A DNA stretch of 64,000 bases, taken from Vibrio renipiscarius (GTDB lineage Bacteria; Pseudomonadota; Gammaproteobacteria; Enterobacterales; Vibrionaceae). The stretch lies in assembly GCF_000827885.1 (NCBI RefSeq), contig NZ_JTKH01000024.1, positions 744,001 through 808,000 on the forward strand. The letters run 5' to 3'. Numbering within the stretch: position 1 is the first letter of the stretch; every line of letters begins with the position of its first letter. The notes below the pieces were generated by a model. It made no database searches. It had not been told where the DNA came from and saw only the letters and a program-made list of their open reading frames with translations. Positions 27,724 to 37,627 of this stretch are shown here, in pieces. Made by a program: the position numbers and the translations under genes.

Positions 27724-27748
27724 CCAGTGACTTGTCACTGGTTTTTTT
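27724..27748 (+). terminator. Terminator of rhlE
   Basis: CCAGTGAC, loop TT, GTCACTGG followed by seven Ts, 36 bp after the stop codon. Confidence 0.92.
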
Positions 27749-28662
27749 ATGTCATTTGATCACTAAACGAGAGATCTATGCTGGAATTTTTGGTAAAAAA
27801 AACCGGTCGTTATAATTTACAGTATGGCGTTTATTTTTAAATAGGTCATGTTTTGGAAATTAATTGGAAAATAAATTCGTTTAAAATTATCAATATTTAC
27901 GCACTTTTTGGCAAAACATTGGGTTATGACTTGCAACCTAAACTTTGTAACTAAACGTGACATTAACGATTGTTGTTATTGATCTTTCGTCGTTCTTATC
28001 AAAATGCGGCTTTAGCGTTCAAGCCCAATAGATAAAGGCTCGGTGAGCCGCTCCCCCTAGGTTTTTATACTGAACCGTTATTTCCTTGAATGGGGTAATG
28101 CCGGTTTTTAGGGGGTTAGGCACAATAAAAAGGTCAATGAGTTAAAACGAAGGATTAATTAAGAAGGCAAACGCATAGCATTGTCGCTTTAATCGCGTGT
28201 TGTCTCATTCATGTCATCGATAACTATATACCCGTCCTACTTGAAGTTGCAGCGGTGTTGACTGGCACTCTCAAGCCTCATCACATAGCGCACCTATGCT
28301 CAGAGGCTTTGTTCGCTTGTCGCCTACCTGCATCTTCAAGTTGTTTGGGTATAGGTCGTTTCAATGAAATAACGAATTTCGGCTTATTGATAGAAATAAA
28401 GGCCAATATTCCCATTATTCCGAGCTTTGTACGGTCGGACTTTTTTCGCGTCCTTTCTCATGTAACACGAGGTTTCACAACCTCTATCTGTGCAACATTA
28501 ATTTGTCCGTCTTGGAATTTTCAGTCTAGGCTCATAGTGGTACTTTGCGGGCTCTAGGTTTCTCCTGTGTCCATATAACTCCGTGTTAATTATGGGGTTA
28601 TAAGCCTACTCGTAGTACCTGACCTGTCTAAATAAAATATGATGAATATGAGGTTGGTTAAG
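27749..28662. other. Long AT-rich leader/intergenic region before the acid-resistance operon
   Basis: About 900 bp without a convincing gene. Apart from the ERIC repeat the stretch is AT-rich and has no reading frame with family features. It probably holds the promoter and a long untranslated leader for the gad operon, which in other bacteria is heavily regulated by acid and starvation signals. Confidence 0.5.
28227..28353. repeat. ERIC-type intergenic repeat, 127 bp
   Basis: It begins TATACCCGTCCTACTTGAAG and ends CTTCAAGTTGTTTGGGTATA, giving terminal inverted repeats around an internal arm pair (AAGCCTC and GAGGCTT). This is the size and end structure of the enterobacterial/Vibrio ERIC element. 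It encodes nothing. If transcribed it folds into a long hairpin that may influence the gad leader. Confidence 0.85.
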
Positions 28663-30183
28663 ATGGCAAAAACGGAAACGATCAAAAAAGGGGGGATAGG
28701 AATATTCGCCCTCGCAATGCTAAATATTGTCGCCGTGGTGAGTTTGAGGGGGCTTCCTGCAGAAGCGGAATATGGTCTTAGTTCTATTTTCTACTACATA
28801 TTTGCTGCGATTGTTTTTCTTATTCCTGTCTCACTCGTTGCGGCTGAGCTGGCAACAGGTTGGTCAGAAAAGGGCGGTATTTTCCGCTGGGTCGGTGAAG
28901 CGTTTGGGCCTCGCTTAGCGCTTGTTGCGATGTTCATGTTGTGGATTGAAGTGACAGTGTGGTTCCCAACTGCACTCACATTCGGTTCGGTTTCCCTTGC
29001 GTTTGTTGGCCCTGATCAATCATGGGACCAAGCATTGGCACAAAATAAGTTCTTTGTACTGGGTATTGTGCTCGCGATTTACTGGATTGCGACCTTTATT
29101 GCGCTACGCGGTACCGATGCGTTTGCTAAGGTAGCCAAGTGGGGTGGCCTTATTGGTACGGTTATTCCGGGTATTGTGCTTATCGTACTGGGCTTTTCTT
29201 ATCTTTTCTTTTCGGGCAAGCAGCCAGAAATCGAATTGTCTTGGGCTCAAGTGATCCCGGACTTCTCTAACTTCAATAACGTCGTTCTAGCGGCCAGTAT
29301 CTTCCTATTTTATGCCGGGATGGAAATGAATGCCCTGCACGTAAAAGAAGTGGATAACGCGGCGAGAAACTACCCGTTAGCGATTATGATCGCTGCGATT
29401 GGTACGGTGAGTGTGTTCGTTCTCGGAACGCTGGCGATTGCGTTTGTGATTCCTCAGCAAGACATCAGCTTAACGCAAAGTTTGCTTGTGGCTTACAACA
29501 AAATGTTTGCTTGGGCTGGCATCAGTTGGGCATCACCGATTATGGCAAGCTGTTTAGCCTTAGGTGTGCTTGCGATGGTCGTTGGTTGGGTTGCGGGTCC
29601 ATCGTCAGGTTTGTTGGTGGTAGCAAAAGGCGGCTATCTTCCTCGTTTTTGGCAGCAAACGAACCAGCATGGCATGGCGACGCATATCATGATGGCGCAG
29701 GCGCTACTCGTGACGATGATTTCCACCGTGTTTGTTGTACTGCCTTCAGTGCAGGCCGCTTATCAAATCTTGAGTCAGTTGACGGTGGTGCTTTACCTCA
29801 TCATGTACCTACTGATGTTTGCTGCGGCTATTCACCTACGTTACACCCAGCCGAATCGTCCTCGCCCATATAAAATCCCGGGCGGCAATATCGGTATGTG
29901 GATCGTCGCTGGCCTTGGCTTTATTGGTTCATTGATTGCTTTCGTGTTCTCGTTCATCCCACCAAGCCAAATTTCGGTGGGCAGTCCAGAAGCCTACATT
30001 GGTATCCTTGTGGCGTTAACGATCATCTTTGTCGCCGTTCCATTTGTGATTTACAAAGCACGTAAACCGCATTGGCGCGACCCTGCCGTGACCGACTTTG
30101 CACCGTTCACATGGGAAATTGAAGATATGCACCCGGGTGTCATCAATACATCAGACAAAGTTACGCACACATTGAATTCGTAA
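28663..30183 (+). CDS. gadC: Glutamate:GABA antiporter GadC-like (APC family)
   Basis: A 506-residue amino-acid antiporter with about 12 hydrophobic helices. The first-helix segment FALAMLNIVAVVSLRGLPAEAEYG, then ELATGWSEKGGIFRWVGEAFGPRL, and later VGWVAGPSSGLLVVAKGGYLP and PYKIPGG, match GadC and its relatives. In acid it exports GABA in exchange for glutamate (or glutamine), supplying the decarboxylase. I start at 28663 (MAKTETIKKG) with GAGG upstream, not at the ATGs eight codons earlier. The 15-bp spacing to glsA and the next 14-bp spacing to gadB show one operon. Confidence 0.85.
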   Translation: MAKTETIKKGGIGIFALAMLNIVAVVSLRGLPAEAEYGLSSIFYYIFAAIVFLIPVSLVAAELATGWSEKGGIFRWVGEAFGPRLALVAMFMLWIEVTVWFPTALTFGSVSLAFVGPDQSWDQALAQNKFFVLGIVLAIYWIATFIALRGTDAFAKVAKWGGLIGTVIPGIVLIVLGFSYLFFSGKQPEIELSWAQVIPDFSNFNNVVLAASIFLFYAGMEMNALHVKEVDNAARNYPLAIMIAAIGTVSVFVLGTLAIAFVIPQQDISLTQSLLVAYNKMFAWAGISWASPIMASCLALGVLAMVVGWVAGPSSGLLVVAKGGYLPRFWQQTNQHGMATHIMMAQALLVTMISTVFVVLPSVQAAYQILSQLTVVLYLIMYLLMFAAAIHLRYTQPNRPRPYKIPGGNIGMWIVAGLGFIGSLIAFVFSFIPPSQISVGSPEAYIGILVALTIIFVAVPFVIYKARKPHWRDPAVTDFAPFTWEIEDMHPGVINTSDKVTHTLNS

Positions 30184-30197
30184 GGTAGGGTTTTGTT

Positions 30198-31157
30198 ATG
30201 TCACAACGTGAACTCTCTCAATCTCACGGCGATCTTGCTGCTGCAATGCAGCAAGCATTGGACAATAGCGCCAGTAATCATGATGGAGAAAACGCATCGT
30301 ACATTCCGTTTTTGGCATCCGTTCCTTCTCAATTGGCGGGTTTGGCTTTTGTCTCGGTAACGGGTGAGGTTATTCAACTGCAAGATGCGGGCTATCCGTT
30401 CGCAATAGAGTCCATATCAAAAATCATGACGTTGGCGCTCGTTTTGGAACAATCTGGTGCGGATGAACTGCACAATAAAATTGGTTCGGAGCCAACCGGC
30501 ATGCCATTTAACTCAGTGTTGGCATTAGAACTTCATCAAGGCAAGCCACTCACACCACTGGTGAATGCCGGAGCGATTGCGACGGTGAGCTTGGTGAAAG
30601 CGACAGACGCCGAAGATCGTTGGCAGCAAATATTGGCGTTTCAATCCGCACTTGCAAATAGCGACATTGTGCTTTCCGATGAAGTGAATCAATCGGAGCA
30701 AACCACCAATACTCATAATCGAGCCATTGCATTATTGCTTGAATCGTCAGGTTGTATCTACTCAGATTCAATGCAGGCGTGTGATGTTTATACCCGTCAA
30801 TGTTCGACCCTGTTTAATACGGTGGAATTGGCAACCGTAGGCGCTACGCTTGCCAATGGCGGTAAAAATCCGTGCTCAGGTAACGTGGTGATTCAACCCG
30901 ACAATATTCCCCATATTCTGGCCGAAATGGCGATGGAGGGCCTTTATGATACGTCCGGTGATTGGGCTTATGATGTGGGTCTGCCAGGGAAAAGTGGTGT
31001 CGGCGGTGGCTTAGTTGCCGTGATTCCCAATGTCGGGGCATTAGCCGCATTCTCTCCGCGCTTAGACCAATTTGGTAATAGTGTGCGTGGCCAGCAAATG
31101 ATCAAACAAGTTGCTCAAGCGATGGGCTGGAATTTGTTTAGTAGTCAGCAACATTAA
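30198..31157 (+). CDS. glsA: Glutaminase
   Basis: A 319-residue glutaminase of the serine-dependent family, hydrolysing glutamine to glutamate and ammonia. The catalytic Ser-X-X-Lys is at ESISKIMTLAL (Ser72, Lys75). Conserved GMPFNS, NAGAI and the C-terminal GLPGKSGVGGG are present. The acidic-pH glutaminase YbaS of E. coli is known to consume protons through ammonia release and to feed glutamate to GadB. Here the enzyme sits between antiporter and decarboxylase, so it probably joins both acid-resistance routes. AAGG-type spacing before its start is tight to gadC. Confidence 0.92.
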   Translation: MSQRELSQSHGDLAAAMQQALDNSASNHDGENASYIPFLASVPSQLAGLAFVSVTGEVIQLQDAGYPFAIESISKIMTLALVLEQSGADELHNKIGSEPTGMPFNSVLALELHQGKPLTPLVNAGAIATVSLVKATDAEDRWQQILAFQSALANSDIVLSDEVNQSEQTTNTHNRAIALLLESSGCIYSDSMQACDVYTRQCSTLFNTVELATVGATLANGGKNPCSGNVVIQPDNIPHILAEMAMEGLYDTSGDWAYDVGLPGKSGVGGGLVAVIPNVGALAAFSPRLDQFGNSVRGQQMIKQVAQAMGWNLFSSQQH

Positions 31158-31171
31158 GGAAGGTAAAAATT

Positions 31172-32566
31172 ATGGCACTTCATCGTGTAAATCGAAATAA
31201 CGACCCAATTTTTGGCTCAGAAGACATCCACAGCGTTGCGGCTGCTAAGAAGCTACCACAGCAAGAACAAGCGCCAGCGGTTATTTATCAGATGATTCGA
31301 GACGAGCTTTACTTAGACGGTAATGCGCGCCAAAACTTAGCGACCTTCTGCCAAACATGGGAAGAAGACGAAGTTCATAAACTGATGGACCTATCGATCG
31401 ACAAAAACATGATTGATAAAGATGAATATCCACAATCGGCAGAGATTGAAAGCCGTTGTGTGCATATGTTGGCGGATCTTTGGAACGCTCCAGACGCAGA
31501 GACGACGGTCGGTACTTCGACGACTGGGTCAAGTGAAGCGTGTATGTTAGGCGGCTTAGCGGCGCTATGGCGCTGGCGTGATCGCCGCCGTGCGCAAGGT
31601 TTGCCTATCGACAAGCCGAATATGGTGTGTGGTCCGGTACAAATCTGTTGGGACAAGTTCGCGCGCTACTGGGACGTGGAAATTCGTCAAATGGACATGG
31701 AGGAGCACCACTACTTCATGGAGCCGGAAGACATGCTGAGTATGGTCGATGAAAATACCATCATGGTGGTTCCGACGTTTGGCCAAACCTTTACCGGTTT
31801 ATATGAAACCGTTAAACCGCTTGCAGACGCTCTAGACGGCTACGAGAAAGACACGGGCATTTCTATTGATATTCACGTTGATGGTGCCAGTGGCGCGATG
31901 CTTGCCCCATTCTGTGCGACTGAAATTGATGAATGGGACTTCCGCCTAGAACGCGTTAAATCAATCAGTACTTCAGGCCATAAATTTGGTTTATCCCCAG
32001 TGGGTGTGGGCTGGATTATTTGGCGCAGCAGCGAAGACTTACCGGAAGGCTTGGTATTCCATGTGAACTATCTTGGTGGTGACATGCCGACCTTTGCTTT
32101 GAACTTCTCTCGTCCAGCGGGTCAGATCATCGCGCAATATTACAACTTCTTGCGTTTAGGCTATGAAGGCTATCAACGTATTCACTCCGCCAGCTACGAT
32201 GTGTGCGAATACTTGGTGAAAGAGCTGAATAAGTTTGATTTGTTTGAGTTCTTGTTTGATGGCAATCGTGAGAAAGGCATTCCGGCCATTGCTTGGCGTC
32301 TAAAACCCGGTGTGGAAGTGAACTACACGCTTTATGACTTAGCTGATCGCTTACGCACACGTGGTTGGTTAGTGCCAGCATACAGCTTGCCTGCGAATAT
32401 TGAGACGATGGTGATACAACGTATCTTGGCTAAACAAGGTTTAACCATTGATCTTGCGAATCTATTAATTGCTGATTTCAAACGAGCGATTGAGTTCCTT
32501 GATAAAAATGGCTCAACCAATTGCAGCGCAGAAGATTCGAGTTCTTTTGACCATAGCGGCCATTAA
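31172..32566 (+). CDS. gadB: Glutamate decarboxylase
   Basis: A 464-residue PLP-dependent decarboxylase converting glutamate to GABA with consumption of one cytoplasmic proton. The PLP lysine is Lys271 in STSGHKFGLSPVG (E. coli GadB Lys276), and IDIHVDGASGAMLAPF precedes it. GTSTTGSSEACMLGGLA binds the cofactor phosphate. The C-terminal stretch ends in DHSGH, and a terminal His is used in E. coli GadB to shut the site at neutral pH. AAGGAAGG lies before the start. It is the last gene of the operon, and a strong terminator follows. Confidence 0.95.
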   Translation: MALHRVNRNNDPIFGSEDIHSVAAAKKLPQQEQAPAVIYQMIRDELYLDGNARQNLATFCQTWEEDEVHKLMDLSIDKNMIDKDEYPQSAEIESRCVHMLADLWNAPDAETTVGTSTTGSSEACMLGGLAALWRWRDRRRAQGLPIDKPNMVCGPVQICWDKFARYWDVEIRQMDMEEHHYFMEPEDMLSMVDENTIMVVPTFGQTFTGLYETVKPLADALDGYEKDTGISIDIHVDGASGAMLAPFCATEIDEWDFRLERVKSISTSGHKFGLSPVGVGWIIWRSSEDLPEGLVFHVNYLGGDMPTFALNFSRPAGQIIAQYYNFLRLGYEGYQRIHSASYDVCEYLVKELNKFDLFEFLFDGNREKGIPAIAWRLKPGVEVNYTLYDLADRLRTRGWLVPAYSLPANIETMVIQRILAKQGLTIDLANLLIADFKRAIEFLDKNGSTNCSAEDSSSFDHSGH

Positions 32567-32610
32567 ATCATTGATATCGATGCCTCGGTATAAAATGAAG
32601 AACTAACGTA

Positions 32611-32646
32611 AAGGCCAATTGTCCCCGCAATTGGCCTTCTTTTTTT
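32611..32646 (+). terminator. Terminator of the gadC-glsA-gadB operon
   Basis: AAGGCCAATTG, loop TCCCCG, CAATTGGCCTT then a C and seven Ts. Perfect 11-bp stem. Confidence 0.93.
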
Positions 32647-32678
32647 GAAGCTCCCTAAACGCAGAAGAGTGAAAACGC

Positions 32679-33293
32679 ATGTTTGTTCATATCACGGAAA
32701 TTATCTGTATTTGCGCTTTTGCATTGAGCGCCGTGTTGAGTGAAGCGAATAAAGGCAAAGACATTATTAGCGTGTTAGTGCTTGGTTTAGTCACCGCATT
32801 AGGTGGCGGAACGGTGCGTGACGTGATTCTCTCGACCGATCAAGTTTTTTGGATTCAGTATCCGGATTACTTTTGGGCGGCGATCGTCAGTTCGTTGATT
32901 GGTTTTTTTATTGCCGAGGAATTGAGAAAGCTTAAAGCTGAGCGCCTTATTTTGCTTTTGGATGCGATCGGTATTTCGATTTTTTCTATCCTTGTGACCA
33001 AGAAAATGATTCACCAAGATTACGCGGCTTATGTGGCCATTACGATGGGGGTGATCACCGCCGTCTTTGGGGGAGTGGTGCGCGATATTATTGTTAATCG
33101 TCCGACTATGTTCAACAACACGGAGTTCTACGCCACTCCCGTTATCATGGGGTGCTCGCTGTTTGTGTTGTTTTCTCATTTGGGGATGAATGTTGATGTG
33201 AACACCATCGTTTGTATCGCCTTTATTATTATTTTCCGCGTCTATATTGTGGTGACAAAGAAAAGCTTTCCAAGTTACTTGCTGCTTAAGTAG
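32679..33293 (+). CDS. TRIC-type cation channel family membrane protein (UPF0126)
   Basis: A 204-residue inner-membrane protein with about seven hydrophobic helices and two tandem UPF0126 halves. Each half holds the Gly-rich motif: ALGGGTVRDVILS and AVFGGVVRDIIVNRP. The family is related to trimeric intracellular cation channels (E. coli YadS, YicG), and some members move glycine or cations. No partner gene is close. It follows the gad terminator and is probably independent. Confidence 0.85.
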   Translation: MFVHITEIICICAFALSAVLSEANKGKDIISVLVLGLVTALGGGTVRDVILSTDQVFWIQYPDYFWAAIVSSLIGFFIAEELRKLKAERLILLLDAIGISIFSILVTKKMIHQDYAAYVAITMGVITAVFGGVVRDIIVNRPTMFNNTEFYATPVIMGCSLFVLFSHLGMNVDVNTIVCIAFIIIFRVYIVVTKKSFPSYLLLK

Positions 33294-33346
33294 AGACCCT
33301 GCCTATTTCTTAATTGTTGGGAAACATGATGATTACGTTTGCTTGG

Positions 33347-34270
33347 TTAAGCGTATTTGGCTTTGAGCCAGCGCCACAATCGCCCATCAATCGCCGATAG
33401 CCCAAGAGCAATGAGTAACATGCCAACAAAATGAATGGGTTGCAGTGATTCATTTAAAAATAGTGAACCAAGTAGTATCGCTGAAACGGGCACCAGTAAT
33501 GTGACTAATAAGACGTTCGTTGCCCCCGATAAGGCCAATATTTTGAAATAAATAATGTAGGCCAGCGCCGTTGAGACTAAAGCGAGCGCGATGATTGCAG
33601 CCCATGTGTGGAGAGTAACTTGCTGTAATTGAGGAGCGCCATCAATGGCCCAAGTAATAGGCAATAAAACGAGGGTCGACGCCGTCACTTGCCCCGCCGC
33701 TGTGACGATAGGGTTAACCCCATAGCGTTTGAATCTTCGACCGTATACCCCCGCAAAAGAGTAAGAAAGCGCTGCACCAATAATGGCGAGTTGGGGGAGA
33801 ACATGGCTGACGTCTGAACTGGCGGGCACGCCAATCATGACTACAACCCCCATGAACCCAGCCGCCACACCCAACAGTTTTAAAGGGGTGATACGTTCAT
33901 CGGGTAATAACGCCCCAGCAACAACGACAGCGAAAATCGGCGTGGCTGCATTTAAGATAGAAGCAAGTCCAGAAGCGATTTGCGTTTGCCCCCAAACGAT
34001 GAGTGCAAACGGAATAACGTTGTTGAGTAGTCCCATACCGAGAAAAGCCCGCCAAACACTGGGATCCGTGGGTAATGCAATATTACCGGCGGCAATCACC
34101 AACCAAAGTGTTAATGCCGCTAAGCCAACTCTGAGTGTGACAATGGTCAAAGGGGGTAATTCAGTGACGGCGACGCCGATAAAGAAAAATGATCCCCCCC
34201 AAAGTATCGACAGCAAAATCAGCATTGCCCAAGCGCGCCCACTCATGGATGTATCGATGGTTGTGGTCAT
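33347..34270 (-). CDS. EamA/DMT-family exporter
   Basis: A 307-residue inner-membrane protein with ten hydrophobic helices and two EamA repeats. The first repeat holds WGGSFFFIGVAVTELPPLTIVTLRVGLAALTLW, of which only the Pro-containing turn and Arg are strongly conserved. The second holds ATNVLLVTLLVPVSAILLGSLFLNE. Family members export amino acids, metabolites or drugs. The substrate is unknown. It is a single-gene unit converging toward the TRIC gene. Confidence 0.83.
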   Translation of the reverse strand: MTTTIDTSMSGRAWAMLILLSILWGGSFFFIGVAVTELPPLTIVTLRVGLAALTLWLVIAAGNIALPTDPSVWRAFLGMGLLNNVIPFALIVWGQTQIASGLASILNAATPIFAVVVAGALLPDERITPLKLLGVAAGFMGVVVMIGVPASSDVSHVLPQLAIIGAALSYSFAGVYGRRFKRYGVNPIVTAAGQVTASTLVLLPITWAIDGAPQLQQVTLHTWAAIIALALVSTALAYIIYFKILALSGATNVLLVTLLVPVSAILLGSLFLNESLQPIHFVGMLLIALGLSAIDGRLWRWLKAKYA

Positions 34271-34759
34271 AGTTTCTCATTTGAGTTAGGGGGACAGAGT
34301 GATGAGTTTGGCAGATAAAATGATCGTTTGGGCAAGGAGTTTGAGCGCTTGTGATGAAAATGGAATATTCCGCATGGTTAGAGTGCGCGAAATACTATGC
34401 GTAATATCTAATCAGAAAAAGGCCGTTAGAAGAAAACCGCCATCGAAAGGAAGCTTGGCTAAGTTCCTCAGAAGAAAAGCAACGAAATCTCGATGATCAC
34501 CGTCTATGCTGATTGAGGTGAGGGCTCTCCACTCAATCATGCGGGTATATGGATTAAGAGTGATGCATGTAGACGCCGCGGTGGTGTTATTTGTTTCGGT
34601 TGAATTGTTCAATGCTTAAGGCGATTTGCATAAGTTGACATAGAGTAGTACAGCCGACGTCATACATTGACGATACGGGAAAGGAGTTGAAAAGCGAATT
34701 GATTACAATGGTTTGCTGATGAAGTTGACGCTTGAAGAGTGGTAGGAGGGACATCAACG
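34271..34759. other. Intergenic region without a convincing gene
   Basis: 489 bp divergent spacer between the EamA gene and the DUF2339 gene. Two overlapping frames of about 65 codons (34299-34496 plus, 34412-34612 minus) lack family features and good start signals. TAGGAGGG at its right end is the ribosome-binding site of the DUF2339 gene. Confidence 0.5.
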
Positions 34760-37495
34760 ATGGAAGTTATTTTGCTACTCGTAGGGTTGGTGGTGATTGC
34801 GACCCCCATTTTTGCGATCATGGCCTTTTTTAAAGCCCAATCACTCGCGGCACAAGTGGCCATTCTGACACAAAAAGTAGATGAGCTTCGTTCGGCTTCT
34901 GGTGATTCCCATATTCCTATCAAAACGAGCGACACAAATAAAGACAACCCGGTTATCCCTGCATCTGAATTGGACTCGCCCCACGGTATGGTTGACCAAG
35001 CTGCCATGCACATCCAGGCAGTCAAACCGGCTGAAGCTGCAGCGTCCAAAATAATATCGTCCCCCAAAGCTCCGCCTAAAACAGCATCGGCCAAAATCGC
35101 AGAGCGACATCCACCACATTCTGAACCTGCACAATCGCTCGACCACGCTGCCGTTCACACTTCACACCAAGAAAAGTCATTTTTTGTTCGCGGCATGGCG
35201 CACCTAAAAGAGAATTGGCTGGTTTGGGTTGGGGGAATCGCGATGGTGGTTGGCGTGACGTACTTGATTGAAACCGTTGGCAATAATTTTACGATTCCTC
35301 CTTATATTCGAGTGCTCCTTGCCACGGTGCTATCGGGTTCGATGATTGGGCTGGGAGAATGGTTGCACCGGAAAATAACGGTGCTCGATGGCAAGTTTTT
35401 GCATCAACAAGCAGATGCCTACATTCCCGCCGCTGTCTATGGGGCGGGGATGAGTGGTCTATACGGCACGGTGATATTTTCTGCTTTGGTGCACGCTTTT
35501 ATCCCTCAAAGTGCGGCGCTGGTATTGATGGCTGTACTGGCAGTGACGGCGTTGGCGTTGACTTGTCGGCTCGGGCCTTTGATGGCCGTATTGGGGCTCT
35601 TTGGCGGGTATACCGCACCGCTTTGGATTGGCGGTACGGAGTCTAATTTCATCTTACTTTCTTGCTATGTGAGTAGCATTACTCTTGCCGGAATGTGGGT
35701 GCAAAAGCAGTCCCGCATCCGTTGGTTGACCTATGGGATTATTGCGCTGCATAGCTTTTGGTTTATTGCGATCGCAGCGGCTCTGTCACCTTCGCAATTA
35801 TTGCTGTGGTATAGCCTATTTATCCCTCTTTCAATTTACGCTTTAGTGTTTGTCCCCCAAATGGGCTGGATGTTGCGTTTCCATTATCGTTATCGCACGC
35901 GTCGCCCATTTTTTTATGCGGTTATTCCGGCGGCGGTTTTCGGGGGGATCTCACTGCTACTACTCGAAAGAATGCCTGCGCTGGAGTCGAACGCGCTGAT
36001 CTATTTCATGACGCCATGGCTTTTGCTTCTGCTTCCTATCTTAAGGGCGGGGCGTGCTGTACGAGCACTGTCATGGGTCAATATTGTGGCCACGATCAGT
36101 TTTGTTTACACCGCATTATGGTTGATCCACGCAGACAGTGACACGGTGTCTCAAGATCGAGTGGTTCAAACGCTGCTTGTGAGTGCGGGCACGATTCTTT
36201 TGGTATTGTTCAGAACGGTAGGCCAATGTTGGCAGGGTGATAAGTCACTGCTTAGTGCTTGGCAGGCGGTGATATTAGCACCGCTATTGATGGTGAGTTC
36301 GCTGTTCTATGTCGATCTCTTTCAACCAGAATACCGTTTGGCGACGACGCTGTTTTTGTTGATTGGTATCGCTTTGTTAGGGTGGTTTGCCAGCAAACTG
36401 CATCGACTACGAGCTGAGCTTTCTGCGGCAATGCACGCCATCCTACTGAGTATTAGTGTGGTCTACAGCGACGGTGGTGAATTAACGTGGCTGATTGCCG
36501 GGCAAATGTTATTGATGTCGATTCAATATTTTTATTATTGGTTAATCCCTAACATCATGGCCTTTAAAGCGCTTGGCGCTTTGCTGCTCATTCGCTTGTC
36601 GATATTGCCGTTTTTCCCAGATCTTCAAACGTTGCCGCTGCCACAATGGAGCTGGTTGTTGTGTACGATTTTGCCAAGTGTTGCCGTGTTTGCTTGGATT
36701 CGCCATATTCTGAAGCAAAGAGGCCATTTTTTAGCGGAATGGTTTAATGCGGCGATACTGCATCTCGGAGTGATCTTACTGTTTGCTCAAACGAATTATC
36801 TCTTACTCGGCAATTTTAATTTCCTTGACCAATTGGCGTTTGAAAATATTGCCATCTTTGCAGGGCAAGGGCTTGCTTTGGCTGGGGTGTATCAGCTTAA
36901 AGCCACGTCCAGTCAATCCATCGGGCTATTTTACCGTGCTTATAGTCTCTTGCTTATCGTGTTAAGTGCTTTGTGCATTGTCTTACTCAATACGGTGTTT
37001 CAACCTTTCATGACATTGAATGTGCTGGGCAGCGATTGGCCAATATTGAATTGGTTAATGGTCGGCTGGTTGTTCCCTGCGGGTATTTTGATTGCGATGG
37101 TTCGCTTTGGGCTGTATCCGCGCCAAGATCGCTGGGTATATGGCGCGGCAGCGTTCAACATCGCACTGTGGGCAATTTATAGTATTCGTCAATTTTGGCA
37201 AGATGGCCCACTCACCCTCGATATGCCAACCAGTATGGCGGAATTGTTTAGCTATTCCGTTGCGTTAATTTTTGTAGGGGTCGCGCTTACCTATCATGGC
37301 TTGCAGCGGGAGTGGCCGTGGCTACAAACGATAGGTTTTATTACGCTGGGTATTGCGGTGTGTAAAGTTTTCTTGTGGGATGCGGCGGCGTTAGAGGGCC
37401 TGTGGCGAGCCATTAGCTTTATGGGGCTGGGTGCCTGCTTGATTGGCTTAGGGTGGCTGTTTCAGCGATTAAGATTGACGTTGGATGATGAATAA
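34760..37495 (+). CDS. DUF2339 multi-spanning membrane protein
   Basis: A 911-residue protein of the DUF2339 family. A first helix (residues 1-25) is followed by a coiled-coil-like region and a long Pro/Ala/Lys-rich linker to about residue 145. Then come some 25 closely packed hydrophobic helices to the C-terminus. The conserved start of the membrane part is visible: ENWLVWVGGIAMVVGVTYLI. No function is established; the fold suggests a membrane scaffold or transporter. I use the ATG at 34760 because TAGGAGGG precedes it. A GTG seven codons upstream is the alternative. Confidence 0.8.
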   Translation: MEVILLLVGLVVIATPIFAIMAFFKAQSLAAQVAILTQKVDELRSASGDSHIPIKTSDTNKDNPVIPASELDSPHGMVDQAAMHIQAVKPAEAAASKIISSPKAPPKTASAKIAERHPPHSEPAQSLDHAAVHTSHQEKSFFVRGMAHLKENWLVWVGGIAMVVGVTYLIETVGNNFTIPPYIRVLLATVLSGSMIGLGEWLHRKITVLDGKFLHQQADAYIPAAVYGAGMSGLYGTVIFSALVHAFIPQSAALVLMAVLAVTALALTCRLGPLMAVLGLFGGYTAPLWIGGTESNFILLSCYVSSITLAGMWVQKQSRIRWLTYGIIALHSFWFIAIAAALSPSQLLLWYSLFIPLSIYALVFVPQMGWMLRFHYRYRTRRPFFYAVIPAAVFGGISLLLLERMPALESNALIYFMTPWLLLLLPILRAGRAVRALSWVNIVATISFVYTALWLIHADSDTVSQDRVVQTLLVSAGTILLVLFRTVGQCWQGDKSLLSAWQAVILAPLLMVSSLFYVDLFQPEYRLATTLFLLIGIALLGWFASKLHRLRAELSAAMHAILLSISVVYSDGGELTWLIAGQMLLMSIQYFYYWLIPNIMAFKALGALLLIRLSILPFFPDLQTLPLPQWSWLLCTILPSVAVFAWIRHILKQRGHFLAEWFNAAILHLGVILLFAQTNYLLLGNFNFLDQLAFENIAIFAGQGLALAGVYQLKATSSQSIGLFYRAYSLLLIVLSALCIVLLNTVFQPFMTLNVLGSDWPILNWLMVGWLFPAGILIAMVRFGLYPRQDRWVYGAAAFNIALWAIYSIRQFWQDGPLTLDMPTSMAELFSYSVALIFVGVALTYHGLQREWPWLQTIGFITLGIAVCKVFLWDAAALEGLWRAISFMGLGACLIGLGWLFQRLRLTLDDE

Positions 37496-37563
37496 TCAAT
37501 ACAGCACGAAACTCGTGATGGTATTAATATCGATGCGTCGATCTGAAGGTATTGAATGAAATG

Positions 37564-37604
37564 CCCCTATAGCACACGGCTTTTTCATTAGCGCGCTATA
37601 GGGG
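37564..37604. terminator. Perfect 10-bp inverted repeat between convergent genes
   Basis: CCCCTATAGC at 37564-37573 and GCTATAGGGG at 37595-37604 flank a 21-nt loop containing a T-run. It lies between DUF2339 and cyuA stop codons and probably works as a bidirectional terminator or barrier. Confidence 0.6.
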
Positions 37605-37627
37605 AGCAATAGTTTATGTATTAACGT

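Noticed and set aside
28227..28353. Remnant of an insertion sequence or integron attC site
   Set aside because: The ends, length and internal pairing fit an ERIC element. There is no transposase fragment, target duplication or integron cassette.
34299..34612. Small genes in the EamA-DUF2339 spacer
   Set aside because: Two overlapping frames on opposite strands lack ribosome-binding sites and any recognisable family pattern.
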